From Schistocephalus solidus (lineage: Eukaryota > Platyhelminthes > Cestoda > Diphyllobothriidea > Diphyllobothriidae): DNA of 64,000 nt. This document shows positions 48,376-62,200 of the stretch, one piece after another. How positions within the stretch are numbered: the first letter of the stretch is position 1; each line of letters begins with the position of its first letter. Both the position numbers and the translations under genes were made by a program. Under the pieces are notes generated by a model. It saw nothing but the letters and a program-made list of their open reading frames with translations, was not told the DNA's origin and searched no databases. Where the stretch lies: NCBI GenBank assembly GCA_017591395.1, contig WEDG01004859.1, positions 62,001 through 126,000 on the forward strand. Direction: 5' to 3'.

Positions 48376-51300
48376 TATTGTCATAATGCCTGTTTCAGAA
48401 GTATACTTCATTGTTCTCAATTGTTTGTTTATTGAGTTCCTATTATTATTTTTGGAGTAAAGCTAATTTGTTATTTTCAAAATGGTATTAAATACACATA
48501 TATATCAATCAAATCCATTTTTCCGTGCATACACATTTAGGGATTTAACTATACAGCTTTATACTTACAGTGAAGAGAAAAGCAGAAAATGTTCACCACG
48601 AGGAAAAAATACTAATAATGATGAATCCTTTAGGGTTTTGGTACTTAGTGCACTGTTAAATATCATATAAAGAATGCAAAGTGGCTTTAGTATTTTGAGA
48701 TATTTGTGTCACTTGGTCGTTTTTTTCTGAGCTAAAATAAGACAATTTATTTCCATATATGAAGGCTAAAGACAAAGGAGACTTTGATCACAATGTTTAA
48801 CTTAACACCTTCGGTCAGCCAGCCACAACGAGCCTCGAGCATTCATCAACCGGGATTAAAACCGATTTCATGTTTAAATTGACAGTTTACTAATCCAGGT
48901 GATATGAATGAGCTCCTGACCCACTATTTTTCGGCTGCGAATGAGACTGTTTAGTGAATGCAAATGCGATCATCATAAAATCTACAAAGCAGCTCGTTCG
49001 GTTCTATCGTTGGCCTGAGAGAGCAAGAGGTAATTACGGAGGTATCGTAGCGTCAGAAACCGGGAATACAAATTTAACATTTGACTACCTTCAAGTCGTT
49101 TTCGTACTAACAGAGGCACAATTTGCGATTCATTCGTTCTATCAGGTTCCTTTGATAAGGTACCTTACTAAGCCGAAAACATAAAATATCCATAGCAGAA
49201 CAAGGTTATATTGATTATGTACCTATTTCAGAGACGAGGAATCGTTTTCAGGCAAACCAACATGTGCGGCATAAAACAGTATTTTAAAATAAAATTTCGT
49301 AATGATTATTTAAGTGGGTAAAAGTTTTTGGATCACGCATACTTTGGTTGTTTTCTTAATCACAAGTAAGAAAATGTTTAATTGGCAATCTTTCTCAGAA
49401 ATTTTTTAAGGCCATAAGACCTCAGTTGCAAATTCAGGATCCAATGTCAGAAAAAGAGAGGAATGTGCTTTATTTTAAATGTATCATTCATAAGATTTAG
49501 TAAATATTTCGCCGTTCACTCTGAAAAATGTTTTTATTAACAAATTAGGCTAGAATTTAAACGCTGTAATAAAAAGTTTGGCAAAGATTGATCAGGTCTC
49601 AATTTCTCTTTTTCTGTCACCTTGAACACAAGGTTTTCCTCCAGATGTGGTTACCCGGTACGCTTGTTTGCCAATGTAAGAAAGAAAATATCACAACAGC
49701 CTTAACACGTTGGACGGCAAAGGTTCGCATCAACAAACTCATAGTGAGAGGGGTGGAACAATCGACATGAAAATTGTTTGACCGTTTTGAAATGTCGTTG
49801 TATTATTGAATTAATTACAAAGACCTAAGAAACGTCAGCTGCAAAGAAGAGCATTCGAAAGATACTTTTAAAAACCAGCAGATTGTTTTACGCAAAGGAG
49901 TAGATAAATGGAGGGATATTGTAAGTCAAAAAAAACACAAATTTACCGTTAACAGTTCACCTTGTTAGAAGGAATGTGCAATGATTTCCTATTGATAGAC
50001 ATTCGCAGCTGGGAAAAAACAATGAAGTGAATCATAATGACCCTTTTCTGTACCTGTTTCTGACAATGGGTTTGGAAGAGAATCTGAAACATCAGCTTTT
50101 TGATTATTCAGCAGAAGACTATTATCAAAGACCCTGCTGAGACGTGGTTCAGGCCCGTATAAATGACGCCATATAGTTTTAAATATCCTATTCCTTCAAT
50201 AGAGTTTGCTTCTGATCAGAACATATAATTATAACCATGACATTGGCTACTTTATAATAATTTACTGTTTTACTTTAAAGTAAGCTTTTTGTGTATTATA
50301 TCACCATAACTGACTTTTAAGATATTGAAAATCAATACAAATCTGGTGTATAAGCACGTTTTTCATGTAAATAAGCTTCATTTAACCCCATGAATTTGTT
50401 ACGATGGTTAAAAATTCTGCAACAAACTTAACAATTTTCATTTTATTACTGCTAAGTCAGTACATTTAGCAGTTATATAGCAGGTATTTTGTCTGTCTAG
50501 TGCAATCGTTTGACTGGAATCTTAGTTCTGGTCTGCATGTAATAGATTTTATCCATTGATTCGTCCGGAGTTTTAATATATGGGAGTCAGTTTAGTGTCA
50601 CACGCATAGTTACCATTGAATCTTCTGTAAATATTCTCGCGTCTTGCTGACGCTTTAACCTCTAGGGAACCAATTGTAAATTATTTGACAAAAGTTCGCG
50701 TTGATTAATGGAATTAAATGCATGCGTTTGTAAATGTATTTTGCCCCTTTCATTTTTTATTTTTTTATGTTGAGATGGAATATGAATTAACGCTTTCCAA
50801 AGAGATAAATGTACGTTTTCATAGGAAACCAATTAAGGCAGAAAAGCTTAAGAAACCTTTCTCATGACCTTATCATATTGATAAGGTTACACGTTAACTA
50901 TCGTGTACTATTCCTTTACAAAATCTATATAAAATGTGTTCTGCTTACTACAGCACATGCAAAAACGTGTGCTTAACATTTAACCTTCATTTATTTAGTT
51001 TCAAGAACGCCGCATACGTCGTTATCTACGAGTAACTTATTTTGATACGCCCAATAGTTCATAGTTTTTTGTGGATCGATAGTTTTTGAGAATAAAACGT
51101 TTTTTGCAATACGGAGGAACTGTTATACCATGGACAGATATGTGCAAAGGCTGCCTAAATCCCTATAAAACAATGATGGAACAGCCACATAGTTTACCCG
51201 TCGGAAATGGTCATTTTCTAAAAAGGATTTTTTGGTTTGTGGTTGTATTTGTATACTGAACGTTTTATGTAATACGCAATAAATCTTACTTTGATTTTCT

Positions 51301-54300
51301 AGTCCCTATAAGCCTTCAATGTTTCCAAAAATGCTGTGATTTTTTGGAGGAAATTAGCAATGTGCAGTTGAAAACACAAAGTCAGGTTTTTACAATCTAT
51401 CTGTTGTTATTTGATATTTGAGAAACCCTCCCGATTTGTAAAATAAATACGAATTCAATTATTAAAAAAGTTAAAGATATGATTTTCCCCATTGCATCTT
51501 TATTAAAGAATATATGCAGATTGCACTTGTAAAATTTTATAAAAACCATTAAACGCAATTCACTTAACTGTAACTCAACGACAAACTGCTGAAATAATGC
51601 GTTAAATTATGGTTTCAGATACAAAATTTTAAGTTACAAGTTTAAATGAGCGGGTTTTTGAAATTGAGACGCCATATTTTCTGCTCTACATTCGCATGTG
51701 GATTCTCTTATATGTACGTCGATTAGCCTAGTTCTTTCATTATATACTGTATTTTAACCCCATTTGTTAATTCAAACAACAAAAATGAGGTCGTCAGTGC
51801 GCGACGCTGGCGCCATTTTGAGACGTATTCAAGGACGATACTTGGCGGTAAATGAAAGAATGTTTTTTCTGAAATTTTTGGAATTTTATGTCCAAAATGA
51901 AGCGTAGCTATCTCTCTTAATAAATTAATGTATTGTGGGATAATTTAGGATCTTGAGCCAAATTGCTGGCAGCAGGGATGATGAAATCATGGATGAGAAC
52001 GATACGGATGCAAGCTGCCAATCTACCATCGCATCAATTACGACCCCCAGCGGTGATCACCAGAGCTGTTTATTGTACTTTGCATTTGATCGTGGGACAG
52101 CAATGTTCTATAAATAATGCTTACCTTGTGCATCTAGCACCTTAATCTGCTTGTGTATCTGATAATGTAAACGGGTGAGAGTCAGAAACGTCTGACAAAT
52201 AAAAACTTTGCTTCAGTGATCACTTCGCCTTCCTTTAAACTGCTTCTCACAGTTATTATCAATATATTTTGGTGTAAACCATAAAAACCAAAATCTACAG
52301 AATTTTTAGTTTAACTGCATAAATGATTCCAGTTAAGCGCTAAAAATAGCCATTCGCTACTCGTTTCAAAAGAATCCATTCCAGATATTTAAAGTCATAC
52401 CTCTGGGGGTTTATTGAAGAAAATACACTAAAGTGCAAGCCAACAAAAGAATAATCACATACTTAAATACTTTAACTATGATTCAAGCGCAACAGGTGTC
52501 TGATTTCCAACTCCAAAAAAACAACTAGAAACAGACAATACGCGAGCTCAGTCAACATGTTATTTTAGTTCATAAAGGATGATCCGCCTGATGCCAATAT
52601 CTTTTTTTTAAATCACCTTGCAAATCTTTGGACAGCATAAGCTTTCTTACCAAAAACTTTTAAATTGCTGCTTTTTCTATGTAATCGTTTCGGAACAAGT
52701 GGGTAAGATCAGAAATCCCAAAAAGTTGCCGTATGAGAGTGAGAATAGGAAGTACCACGAGTGTGACAAAGCAGCGTCTCAATAAACATAATATGTAGGA
52801 TATCTATTTTCTGCAGATTACTATAACAAAACAACCATTTTTGAACAAAGATAAGCCTATTTAGCAACAGGCAGCATAAATAATTCAAGGGAATCGTGCC
52901 ACCATTTTCTTCTATCTCACTTTGCGAGATAGGATGGCACCCTACACTATAATAAGCAATCTGCCTCAGACCCAGTGTCCATTGGAGTGGAATGCCAGTT
53001 CGGAAACACAAAGCTGACTGCAGTGCCATTTTATTTAACGTGACGACATTTTGCTACAGAAACTGAAATTGTACGAATTAAAATAAAGAATGCACCAGAA
53101 TGCAACCGCGAACAAGGTTAAAAAAATTATTTAAATAATAAGTCCGTATTAATAAATATCACCAATGTTATCCAATGTCTACAATTAGTACATTTGCATT
53201 TCTTATAAAACGCAATGTGTTCAAAGAAAAAGGTAGCTGAGGTAAAAACGAGTATAAAAATGTCTTGCTCCTCTGAAAATCCTTGTTCGTGTGCGAGTTT
53301 TAGTCTCACATACAAGCATATACTATGCAGTTACATAAATTAGTATTAAAACACATTTTCTGTTAGCCCAATATTATCGGTGACACAACCCGGCCACATA
53401 GGATTTTTATTTGTAGATCCATGGATTGCAATCACGTCCGTGAAATCAGCTTTACCTATTTTATTATGGGCAACTGTTTGTGATATGAGATGACATTGAC
53501 ACATTTCAGAAAAAAGTAATTTCCTGCAGGAGATACCAATGTTTATTCGCTTTTTGATTCAGACAGTTTATCTGGTTGTATAAAATTTATACAACTTGCT
53601 GTATTCAACGCTTTACTGGATTAAACCTGCAGTATGTACATTGATCTGACAAACCTTCAAATTGCTTTCAAGGTAACAACTTTTATGGGTTAAATTAAGA
53701 TTTTACTATGTTTATTTGTACAAGTTGCATCTTATCTGAATCACCTCTCCTTTATATATATGTTTTATTCTTTTTGCGGGTGCAGTTTTCATAACCTTGT
53801 TGAAAGCTAACTAAGAAACATTATCGCGCAATTCGACACCATTCAAGTATTTTTTCCTCTTGTATTTTAGTTGTTTAATGTACATAATATTTTCGCAATA
53901 AGGCTTAATCTACTCGTTTGATATGTACTCGGTTGCTCAGAGATATCGTCAGGTTACCTCGCATCAACTTTATAGCTAATCTAAATAAAATGCCATTTCC
54001 TTCGCATTTGCTGAGCTGATTTGTGCTGTCCTTCATACAACTAAATTTAAACCTGTGCTTCCTATTTTTATTAACATCTTCAAGCCTAATTTATCGTGCT
54101 TTGGTTTGTTCTGTGCAATACATGGTCCAAGCCAACCTACTCCTCTGTTACTTTTTTAAACGCACAAGCACCTTTTTATCGAACCCGAATTTCCATATTC
54201 CTCAAGAGCTAAATATGTAAAGCAGAGATGAGATCAAACGTAATAAGATGCGTAGCGTAACACTTCCGCAAATTATTTCGCCACTTACTACCCATGCTTG

Positions 54301-54600
54301 CGGTCTATGTTAAAAGCTGAAAGTAAAGGCGTCTGTGTCAGTGGGATTGTGGTTAAGTGATTTGCAATATCCAAAATATTTAAATTTGACAAAATATTCA
54401 TGATTGAGGTTTCCTCATGTCAGCAAAAATGTGTGTACCTATCTACTATTTGTGGAAATATGAATGGATCACTGACGTATTTGTTTGCTCTCATCGGTCT
54501 TTTGGACGAGTTAATGCCTAAAGAAAAAACAAGAATAAAACCTTAGAAGAACCAATAAATTAATTTTGTCTGGTTCCTTTTCTTGCAGTTAAAATCTCCA
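48376..54600. other. AT-rich non-coding stretch right of the array
   Basis: No supported gene. Open segments 48954-49184 (plus, 76 codons) and 52709-53029 (minus, 106 codons) are the longest and lack recognisable motifs. Confidence 0.5.
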
Positions 54601-57323
54601 TCGAGAAAGGCGTAGGCTAAGATGCTGTGCGCCACTCCGCACGGCACTCTTTTTCATCATCGCGTGAGTTCGGTATGGGGCAGTAGTTCTCTAGACTTTC
54701 ACAAACAAAGTTCAACTATGCTAATAGAAGCGAAGAGAAAAATTTGAGAAAGTCTCAAAATATGAGACACATTTAGTAAAAAAAGAGCCTTATTTGCAGA
54801 CTTCTTCGCATTCTCACTTGATTCCATTATCAGGGACTGAGTCAGAAAAAAACGTATTTGATTGCCTTATATTTGCAAAATGTAAAGGATCTTGTTGCTC
54901 AGCCACTACACACCTATTATATTTGGCAGGTCCCGAGTACATCGCAGATAATTGCACATAGTGTGAATATGGACAATCTGTTTTGGCCCCGAGAATGTCA
55001 TCGGGCGCATTTATTAAGTCGAAATATAAGACTACATCTCATCTGTCAATGAATGACTTATGACTGGGATGGTTAACCGTTGAGGTCCACAACAAACTAG
55101 TTTTGCCAGCAAGAGTTAAGCAGTGAGAAGTTGAACTTACTCTGCAAATCAAGAAATCAAGTGTATCGTTACTTGTTAATGCAATGAATTGCAAATACAT
55201 TTGCACTTTAATCAACTCCGAAAGAAAAACTTTTCTTCATAAATGACAAAGCGTGGCTTTTGTAATCAGAGTTATGAACTGACAATTGATAAGCAAAGTG
55301 ATTGCAAAGCATGTAGTTTCGCATTAATTTGAACCAAATATTTGGAAATTATTTGTACCTCAAACTGTGATTGAACCGCACGAAGAATAATGATGTCTGC
55401 TGAGGATAAAATAAAATGATTGACGACCGCAATTGCCAATAGATATGCAGAAATGCATTCCTTCAGTCGGTTTAGAGGGAGAAGAGCAAAAGGTTAATAA
55501 ATTTGAAGATTTGATACATTTTCTGTCATCTTATGCCATGAATAAAAACACATGTGTTGCCAAGCATTCAAGAATCCAGGAATATAAGTACTTTATTGAA
55601 TGCATATATGCGCGCCTTGGAGCGTACGAAAGTCTCCCCTTAGTTTCTTATAACTAGCAACAACGTGGATGGTTCCAAGGTGCATCCGGTTTATAAAGGG
55701 TCCTTGGGATTTCACAGTTTATCACCTGGCTGTCAGAATGAGGCCAAGTGCTAATGCTGATCAGGTTTAAACCCCCTACACAACGGTTTCAGTAATAAGT
55801 ATTGCGGTGACCATTACAGTGCGCATGAGTGTATTAGTTCATTTTGCATACCTTTTTGATATTATGCGATGTGTACAGGAAGGTTAATGCAATTTCAGCT
55901 GACAGATAAGGCGGATGCTCCAGATGCGTTAAGATGATGACAAATAAACAATTAACTTTAGTTTGCCCAACCATCTCAGCATTCATTTTTGCGTTTGATC
56001 TAAAGGTGGACAACGAAGGGCATTTCAAGTCAAGCTGAAACACAAAGATCCACAATACAAACTTTGAATCATCTTCCAAATCTCAGAAACGTTTGGCAGA
56101 GGTTGGATGCGTCAAGCGATAAAAACTATCTCAAGAGGAGTACTTTGAAACTATGATTTACTTTCCCTTGCCATACTCGGTAAAAAATATGCGATGAGAT
56201 GCGCCTAAAATGCGAAACCTTCTACGATGGTGCTTAGCCAGCTGAGTGTGCAATGTTTTACGTTTGTTTCCTCTGTGCGAGAAAAGGAAATATACCACTC
56301 AGAGGGCTTGTCATAATCATTTGCCCTTATCGTTGGCTCTGTTGATAAGCGTGGTGGGAAAGTCCAGGCTTCTACACCTACGCTTTCCATGATAGATTAC
56401 AGATACTAGCAGAAATTTGCCTTCTAGGAAACAGGCGATGAAACGCAGATGCAATCTCTGGCGTTTCCGATTCCCACATTTGAATATAACGGAAGACAAA
56501 AATAGGCTGCCGGTAACTACTGCAGTGTTTAACGGATGTACATAGGATTTCATGTCTCGGTAAACCCGAAACGGCACACCGAAATATGTTTAATAATTCA
56601 AATAAATCTTTAAAGTCGTGTTTTCATACTGATTATCGTGCAGTCTAATCTTAAGATATTTCAGCAAGAGTGCGATGCCGGCTTTTGTAAGAGTTTTTCC
56701 TGACCACCAGCAAAATGTTTGCTATGTTATATCGCTACAAAAGCATTATTGAGTTTTTAATTTTCCATGCTCTTAATAATTCAAATATATTTTATGGAAA
56801 ACATGCCAAAATTATTCGTTATTTTACGAATTTGGTAGCATATTATGTCCGCTTCAACTTGTATACTTGAATTAAGGTTAATTTGGATTGAACTAGTTTC
56901 TAATTTGCTAAATATTTGTAAACCCTTCTAGTCATTACATTCAAAGTCCAGATTTCAAATCTGTTTGCTCTATACATTCTGTTTAAGAAAAACTGATAAA
57001 TTTATATATGGTATGAAGCAGAAGTAATAGAGTTCTAATTAAATGATAAAGTGGATTAAGATTATGGCGTATGCACTATAGTCAATATTAGTAAATTGAT
57101 AGGTATTATAGTTCGAGGTCATTAAAAACTTATAAATAAAAACATTTTAAACCTGAAACATGCCGTTTCTGCCAGTATAACATTTAAAGGGGACGTAAAG
57201 TATAATAAATGAATAAAATAATGAATATTTTCGTGCGTGTTTTCTTGAAAGGGTTTTAATTAATAAAAAGTAGGCAAATCAATGAACAAAATTGCATATT
57301 AATTAAGTAGCCATTTTACCATA
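54601..57323. other. Mixed-composition stretch without identified gene
   Basis: Open segments 55433-55657 (plus, 74 codons), 55834-56079 (minus), 56205-56390 and 56317-56577 (minus, overlapping in different frames). The 56.1-56.6 kb part is less AT-rich. I do not recognise any product, and the overlapping minus frames suggest a degraded sequence. Confidence 0.4.
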
Positions 57324-57468
57324 GTACACTTTTGCGGATGGCTTGAACATAACGCTTTCAAACGCCATGAACCCAATCTGACTGAAATATCTTCGCATAA
57401 GGCTGCGCGATAATCAATATGACAACACTTCTACAGGAATTTGTTTTAATCGAAAAAAAAAACATTTA
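57324..57468 (+). repeat. Dispersed repeat, member 2
   Basis: Homologue of 24671-24812 in the same orientation, with the 18-bp identity at 57401-57418 (GGCTGCGCGATAATCAAT) and flanking matching blocks. Confidence 0.7.
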
Positions 57469-57699
57469 AGAATTTCGGTTCACATTGTATGTGCTAGAGC
57501 ATATACTATAGATGCTATGCTGCAACATAGCATTGCAATTATTTACACATGGTGATATACATTCTACAGCGTGTACGGTGAGTAAGAAATCGTTAAATGT
57601 GTTGGTTATTACTGTGTAAATTGCTTGAAAAGTTTACTCACTGGTACTACCCGCATACTCCTCGTGTTTATTGCAGTTTTCCCTATTTAGGTCTCACTA

Positions 57700-59250
57700 C
57701 TTAATATGATGTGAGAGAGAGAGGTCACTGCCATTAAGACTAGACCGCAGACTACACAGTTGTGATAAAAACAACTACCCAATCACGCGCGTGTCTACAG
57801 TCACGAGAATCTTGAACAGTCGAACTTGACTATTTGCCCTAGTTCACACACCTTCACCTAACTAACACTTGGTATTAGGTTTTTAGCACATAATGCGAAA
57901 TCTCAGTATTAATGAAGATACAGTCTTGTCTGAAACTACACCATCTCGGTAAGAAAACTCCAAAAGTGTCTTAGGGTTTCAGTGAGTGTATTGGTCTTGC
58001 TAATTGGCACCTGATTGTTCCCTGTTGTCCCTGTGAAACTAAAGTCAAGCATCGTCAGAAGGTATTCGAACACTACTGATCACTTATTTACATGCATGAG
58101 AGTTGAATAAAATTTAGTGATCTTCGATTTTATCTATTATCACCGATTGACGAATTTGCGCAGTCAGCCGCGTCCGCCGATCTCCCATGGAAGCGGTCTG
58201 ATGTACAAAACCTTGTCTTGATTTTAATGCACCTCAACATAATGATTTGTCTTCATAAGGCAGTATAGATTGTGAATGATGAAGTGGTTGATATAATTAC
58301 TCAGTAAATTGCTTACGTTAGTAGTTAAACCTGAAGGACCAGTTAATTGTCTCCTTGATTCATAACCGTCAAATCAAGATCCGGAAAAAGCCTTGGATTG
58401 TTTTTTGAGGGTGATCACTTTCATTTTACACAGCTTACTCCAAATTATTCTTAAGTTAGCAATTTATGTTAAGGGTCTTAGTGAGTAAAATCAACTCTTA
58501 GAACCAAACTACACCAAGTGTAAAAACTCAGCAACAATTCAAAGTCTTTGGTATAGCAAACACTCAAGTGCGCTACGAGGCCCAATCTGGAGCCGTGAGT
58601 TTAATTACACTTTGGCCAAGTTTCCCACTTAGCCTACTGCAACGTATAGAATTCACCAAGTTTGCTTCAGGTAGCTGACTGCCTAGCCGGATATCCGAAG
58701 CAATTAATCTAAAATCCATCAGATGACTACCACGCACAATAATTAAGTAGAGGTTTTTGCAGATTTGAATAATTCTATTGACTCGAGTGTGAAATACTCG
58801 TGGGCCTTTGGGAAATGTAAACTCACGCCGGCAAAGAGAAAGCCTAACTACAGCCAATGCTCTGGCGTTGGATCTGTTGAATTCCCCTTTTTGTCGTGTG
58901 TTCAAAGTTTACACAGGCCATTGAGTTTTTGAACACTTCGGTCATCCGGATGTTTCAAATCTGCCAAAATCCTCTCTTGGAATATTTTTTACTTCCTGCT
59001 CATTATTTAACTGAGGAGACAAATACCTGCACTCGGCATCAACTTGATATGTTCTTTGTTTGAGTTGTACTCTTCACCTGATTCGATTTTATATCGGTAT
59101 CCGAACGCATAACTTGCAATTTCCCAAAAAATATAGGCTTTAAATTCTGCTTTATAGCAGTCTAGGGCTATTTCAGATAAAAAAGATTACACCCAGACCG
59201 CTCTAGAACATGATGGTCACTGCTTAATAAGACTTCTCCCAAAATGACGG
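57700..59250. other. Less AT-rich island, probable decayed mobile element
   Basis: About 1.5 kb of markedly less AT-rich DNA between AT-rich flanks. It contains one fairly long minus-strand open frame (58573-58905) and no other intact frame. No RT, transposase or integrase motif was recognised, so the class is unknown. Confidence 0.4.
58573..58905 (-). CDS. Unclassified 110-aa open frame
   Basis: Arg- and Leu-rich, beginning MNTRQKGEFNRSNARALAV and ending KLTAPDWAS. There is no membrane span, signal peptide or known domain. Length is notable for this window but not beyond chance in a less AT-rich segment. The plus strand across the same bases also reads in long pieces separated by stops, which weakens the case for a gene. 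Confidence 0.15.
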   Translation of the reverse strand: MNTRQKGEFNRSNARALAVVRLSLCRREFTFPKGPRVFHTRVNRIIQICKNLYLIIVRGSHLMDFRLIASDIRLGSQLPEANLVNSIRCSRLSGKLGQSVIKLTAPDWAS

Positions 59251-62200
59251 TTGTTGAAGGTTGACAATCATCAGAAATAAAATAGCACTAGGAATGTGCT
59301 CAACAATCTAAATTCCAATCTGCTAGCTTGCTCAGCAGTTAAATTTATTCATTCCACAACATTAAACCCAAATCTGCAGCTTTATTTTTGTCTATCGTTT
59401 CTATTAGAAGAAACGATGTCGATTTTCAGTTACACTTGTCATACTCCTAAGGGCAAACAAAGAAGGTTTGCGAATAACAAAAAAACAGTATCACTTAGCT
59501 AGGATTAATTGATGTCTAGGAGCAACTTTACCTGGGTGTTTAGTAAAATGCGGCGTATTTCGACGACATCCACATCAACCGTTTCAATATGGCACTGTCC
59601 GCATTAGCGCTGCTGTAAAGGCTGGTGTAAGCCATTCACGTGTACAAGTGACCAAACGATCTTTCCGGGAGTAAAAGAGCTTTATTGACAGTGATGAAAT
59701 AGTTAAAATGATGGTTTGTTTTTTTGTATGAGTTATGACGTGTTCCTGTGAATTGAAAACTAGATATAGCCCCGGCGAACCACACTTGACTTGTCCTTAT
59801 GAGGTGTGGATGGGTTACAGAATCCAATGTATGCAAATCTATTTGGCGTGGTCACATCAATTGCCCTTGAAGATGACCACTTCAGAGCTCGAGCGGGAAA
59901 AGACAAAAAAAGGCTTCTCAATTAAATGGCTACTGGATGCTTAGATGCGTTTTTGCCTCATAAATCTTAAAAAAGGTAGTCAAAAGCTACATTTCTAATT
60001 CTGGACGCCAATCAGCTGACTTTGACAGACCGTTTCCACATGTCTTAATTTTATTTCATTTAAAAATGAGCAAGATGCAAAATGTAAATAGCTGAATGTT
60101 AAATATTATTACTTAATTTGTTTATGCTGGATGTTATAAGCGTATATTTACTTTTGTTAATTTAAGGGTAACAGCTCACACTTAAGCAATTTGCAGTTAG
60201 ATTAAAAGGGAGCGCTGTTGACCAAAATATGTTATTGGTTTGTAAGGAGCCATTACTTTTAGCAGTCAATTATTAAAGCTATCTGTGGTTAATTTTGGTA
60301 TCAACAGGAAAGCATCTTGAATGCACACTGCTATACTATGCCCAGATTTGATTACATCGGTTTGGCAGACCCACATATGACAATGGACCACCGGTTTATA
60401 TTTACAAGAGGTTTTTGTTGTTATTGCTGCCATGTGGCTTATAGGCAGATGAACATTGCCGGCAAAGAAAAAGGAGACTTATCCGATAATAATCGACTGC
60501 CAATTCTACTACTGGCAACTTTGTGGCTGCTAACGGGACTCGAAATTGAGCCTCAAGACAGATCGGAACAAGTAAACTCCGGTAGCGATCGGTGATTGTT
60601 CATCAAGGAGTGCATGATGTTTCTTATGTAAGTGCGATAAGACCGGCCAAAATTCTGAGGCAATGTTATGTTACTTGCAGTAGACAGTCAGAACGGTAAA
60701 TTGTGGTGATTCTAGCACTGCAGGGTTTTTTCTTCTGGTATATCACGCGTATGACAAAATCTTGCAATACAAACTCATGTTTTATATTTCTTTTTTCTAT
60801 ATGATAAGTCCAGAGAAATGTTCCTAAATTGGTAAAAATATTTTCGAGCCAGTAATGTAAGCATGCAAAAATTTTATGTTTATATGCGACACTCATATTT
60901 ACTTATCGTACGTGATTTTAGACGTGTTGCTTATTACGTAGCAGAGCCTTCAGTTAATAGTGTAGTCTGTATAATACAAACTAAGCTAGCCAAGTGTGCA
61001 AAAAATAAAAGCTCCATCTTGTGCAAACATGCGTTAATCAGCTAAATCTTACACTGTATAGTTAAGTATTTTTGCATATAATATCCGAGATAGAGTGAAA
61101 CGGCAAAGTCTAAGCGTGATATAACGAGAGCTTAATGTATTGAATTTTTTGAAAGGCCAGCGCAATATATATTGCTACGTAAATTATTTTGACGGTATCT
61201 CAAATTGTTTGGCATCCTACATGCGTAGAGAGTTAAGAAAAACCTTCGAATTGATTGCCTAAATTGTACATTGAAATACACATTCTCAAAACAAGGGACA
61301 GGCTTACCATATCCTCAAAACTGGCAAACGTTTCAAAGGCCTGAAAAAGCGTCCGAGGTTTCATTGACAACAGCTTTATCCTTAAATTTTTTTACGTGAA
61401 ACTAAAGTTAATTCTTACCAATTATTTTAAGAGCATGTTCGAGTGCATTTTAACAGGGGGTACCAGGATAATAGGAAGGTTTCGAAAGAGTAAACGTTTC
61501 TCGACTAGGAATTTGACTTACTTGACGATTGCTCTCCTTCGATTTTTTGTGGAAAACACAACGATGACTTGACAACCAACATGTCACCCAGAGTTAACTC
61601 CATTAATAGAGAAATGTTTGACCAATAAATGTTCTCTTATGAAAAAGCTTTCGCTCTTTTTCCCTTCCCCTGAATGTCAAGATGACTAGAGAAATTCGAG
61701 AACGATTTCTGAGGGCTCCTTGTGTGAGGTGACGCCCTAGTGATACAGCCAGCGATTCGAACCCAGTGGTTACTTTTGAGTGATATTTGTATTAAAACGA
61801 TGCTATCAAAATAGACTGAGAAAACCTAACCCTTAGTTATCGGGTGCACAAAAAGCCAAAATTGAACGATTTCGTTGGGCTGAAAAAAGCATCTGAAATT
61901 TTATTCCTCTGAATGTTATTTCGTACAGTTTCAGAGCTGAATGCATTTCTGTGGGCAGAAGTCATCAGTGGAAACTGAAGGTGACATTTTAGGATATATA
62001 TGGGGCCTACCATCGCCTTCTCTACGTATGGGTTTTGCTATTTTAGCAATTGATTGAATGGAATTAGATTAAACTTTGCACCTGGTCTAGCCTAATCAAG
62101 CGCTGGAAACATTATCTGCCAATATATAGGAAAAGATTAAGGCCTTCAAACAAAGCTCGCTTTTCTCGCAAAGCCGTGCGACACATCATAATATTTCATG

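Noticed and set aside
52709..53029. 106-codon minus-strand open frame as a gene
   Set aside because: No motif, no supporting splice context and no conservation evidence; length is plausible by chance in a window this size.
61735..61785. Second B-box-like string (GATTCGAACCC)
   Set aside because: T stem does not pair and no cloverleaf can be drawn; similarity to a string near 29780 (GGATCCCAGTGGTAGC) is too short to define a family.
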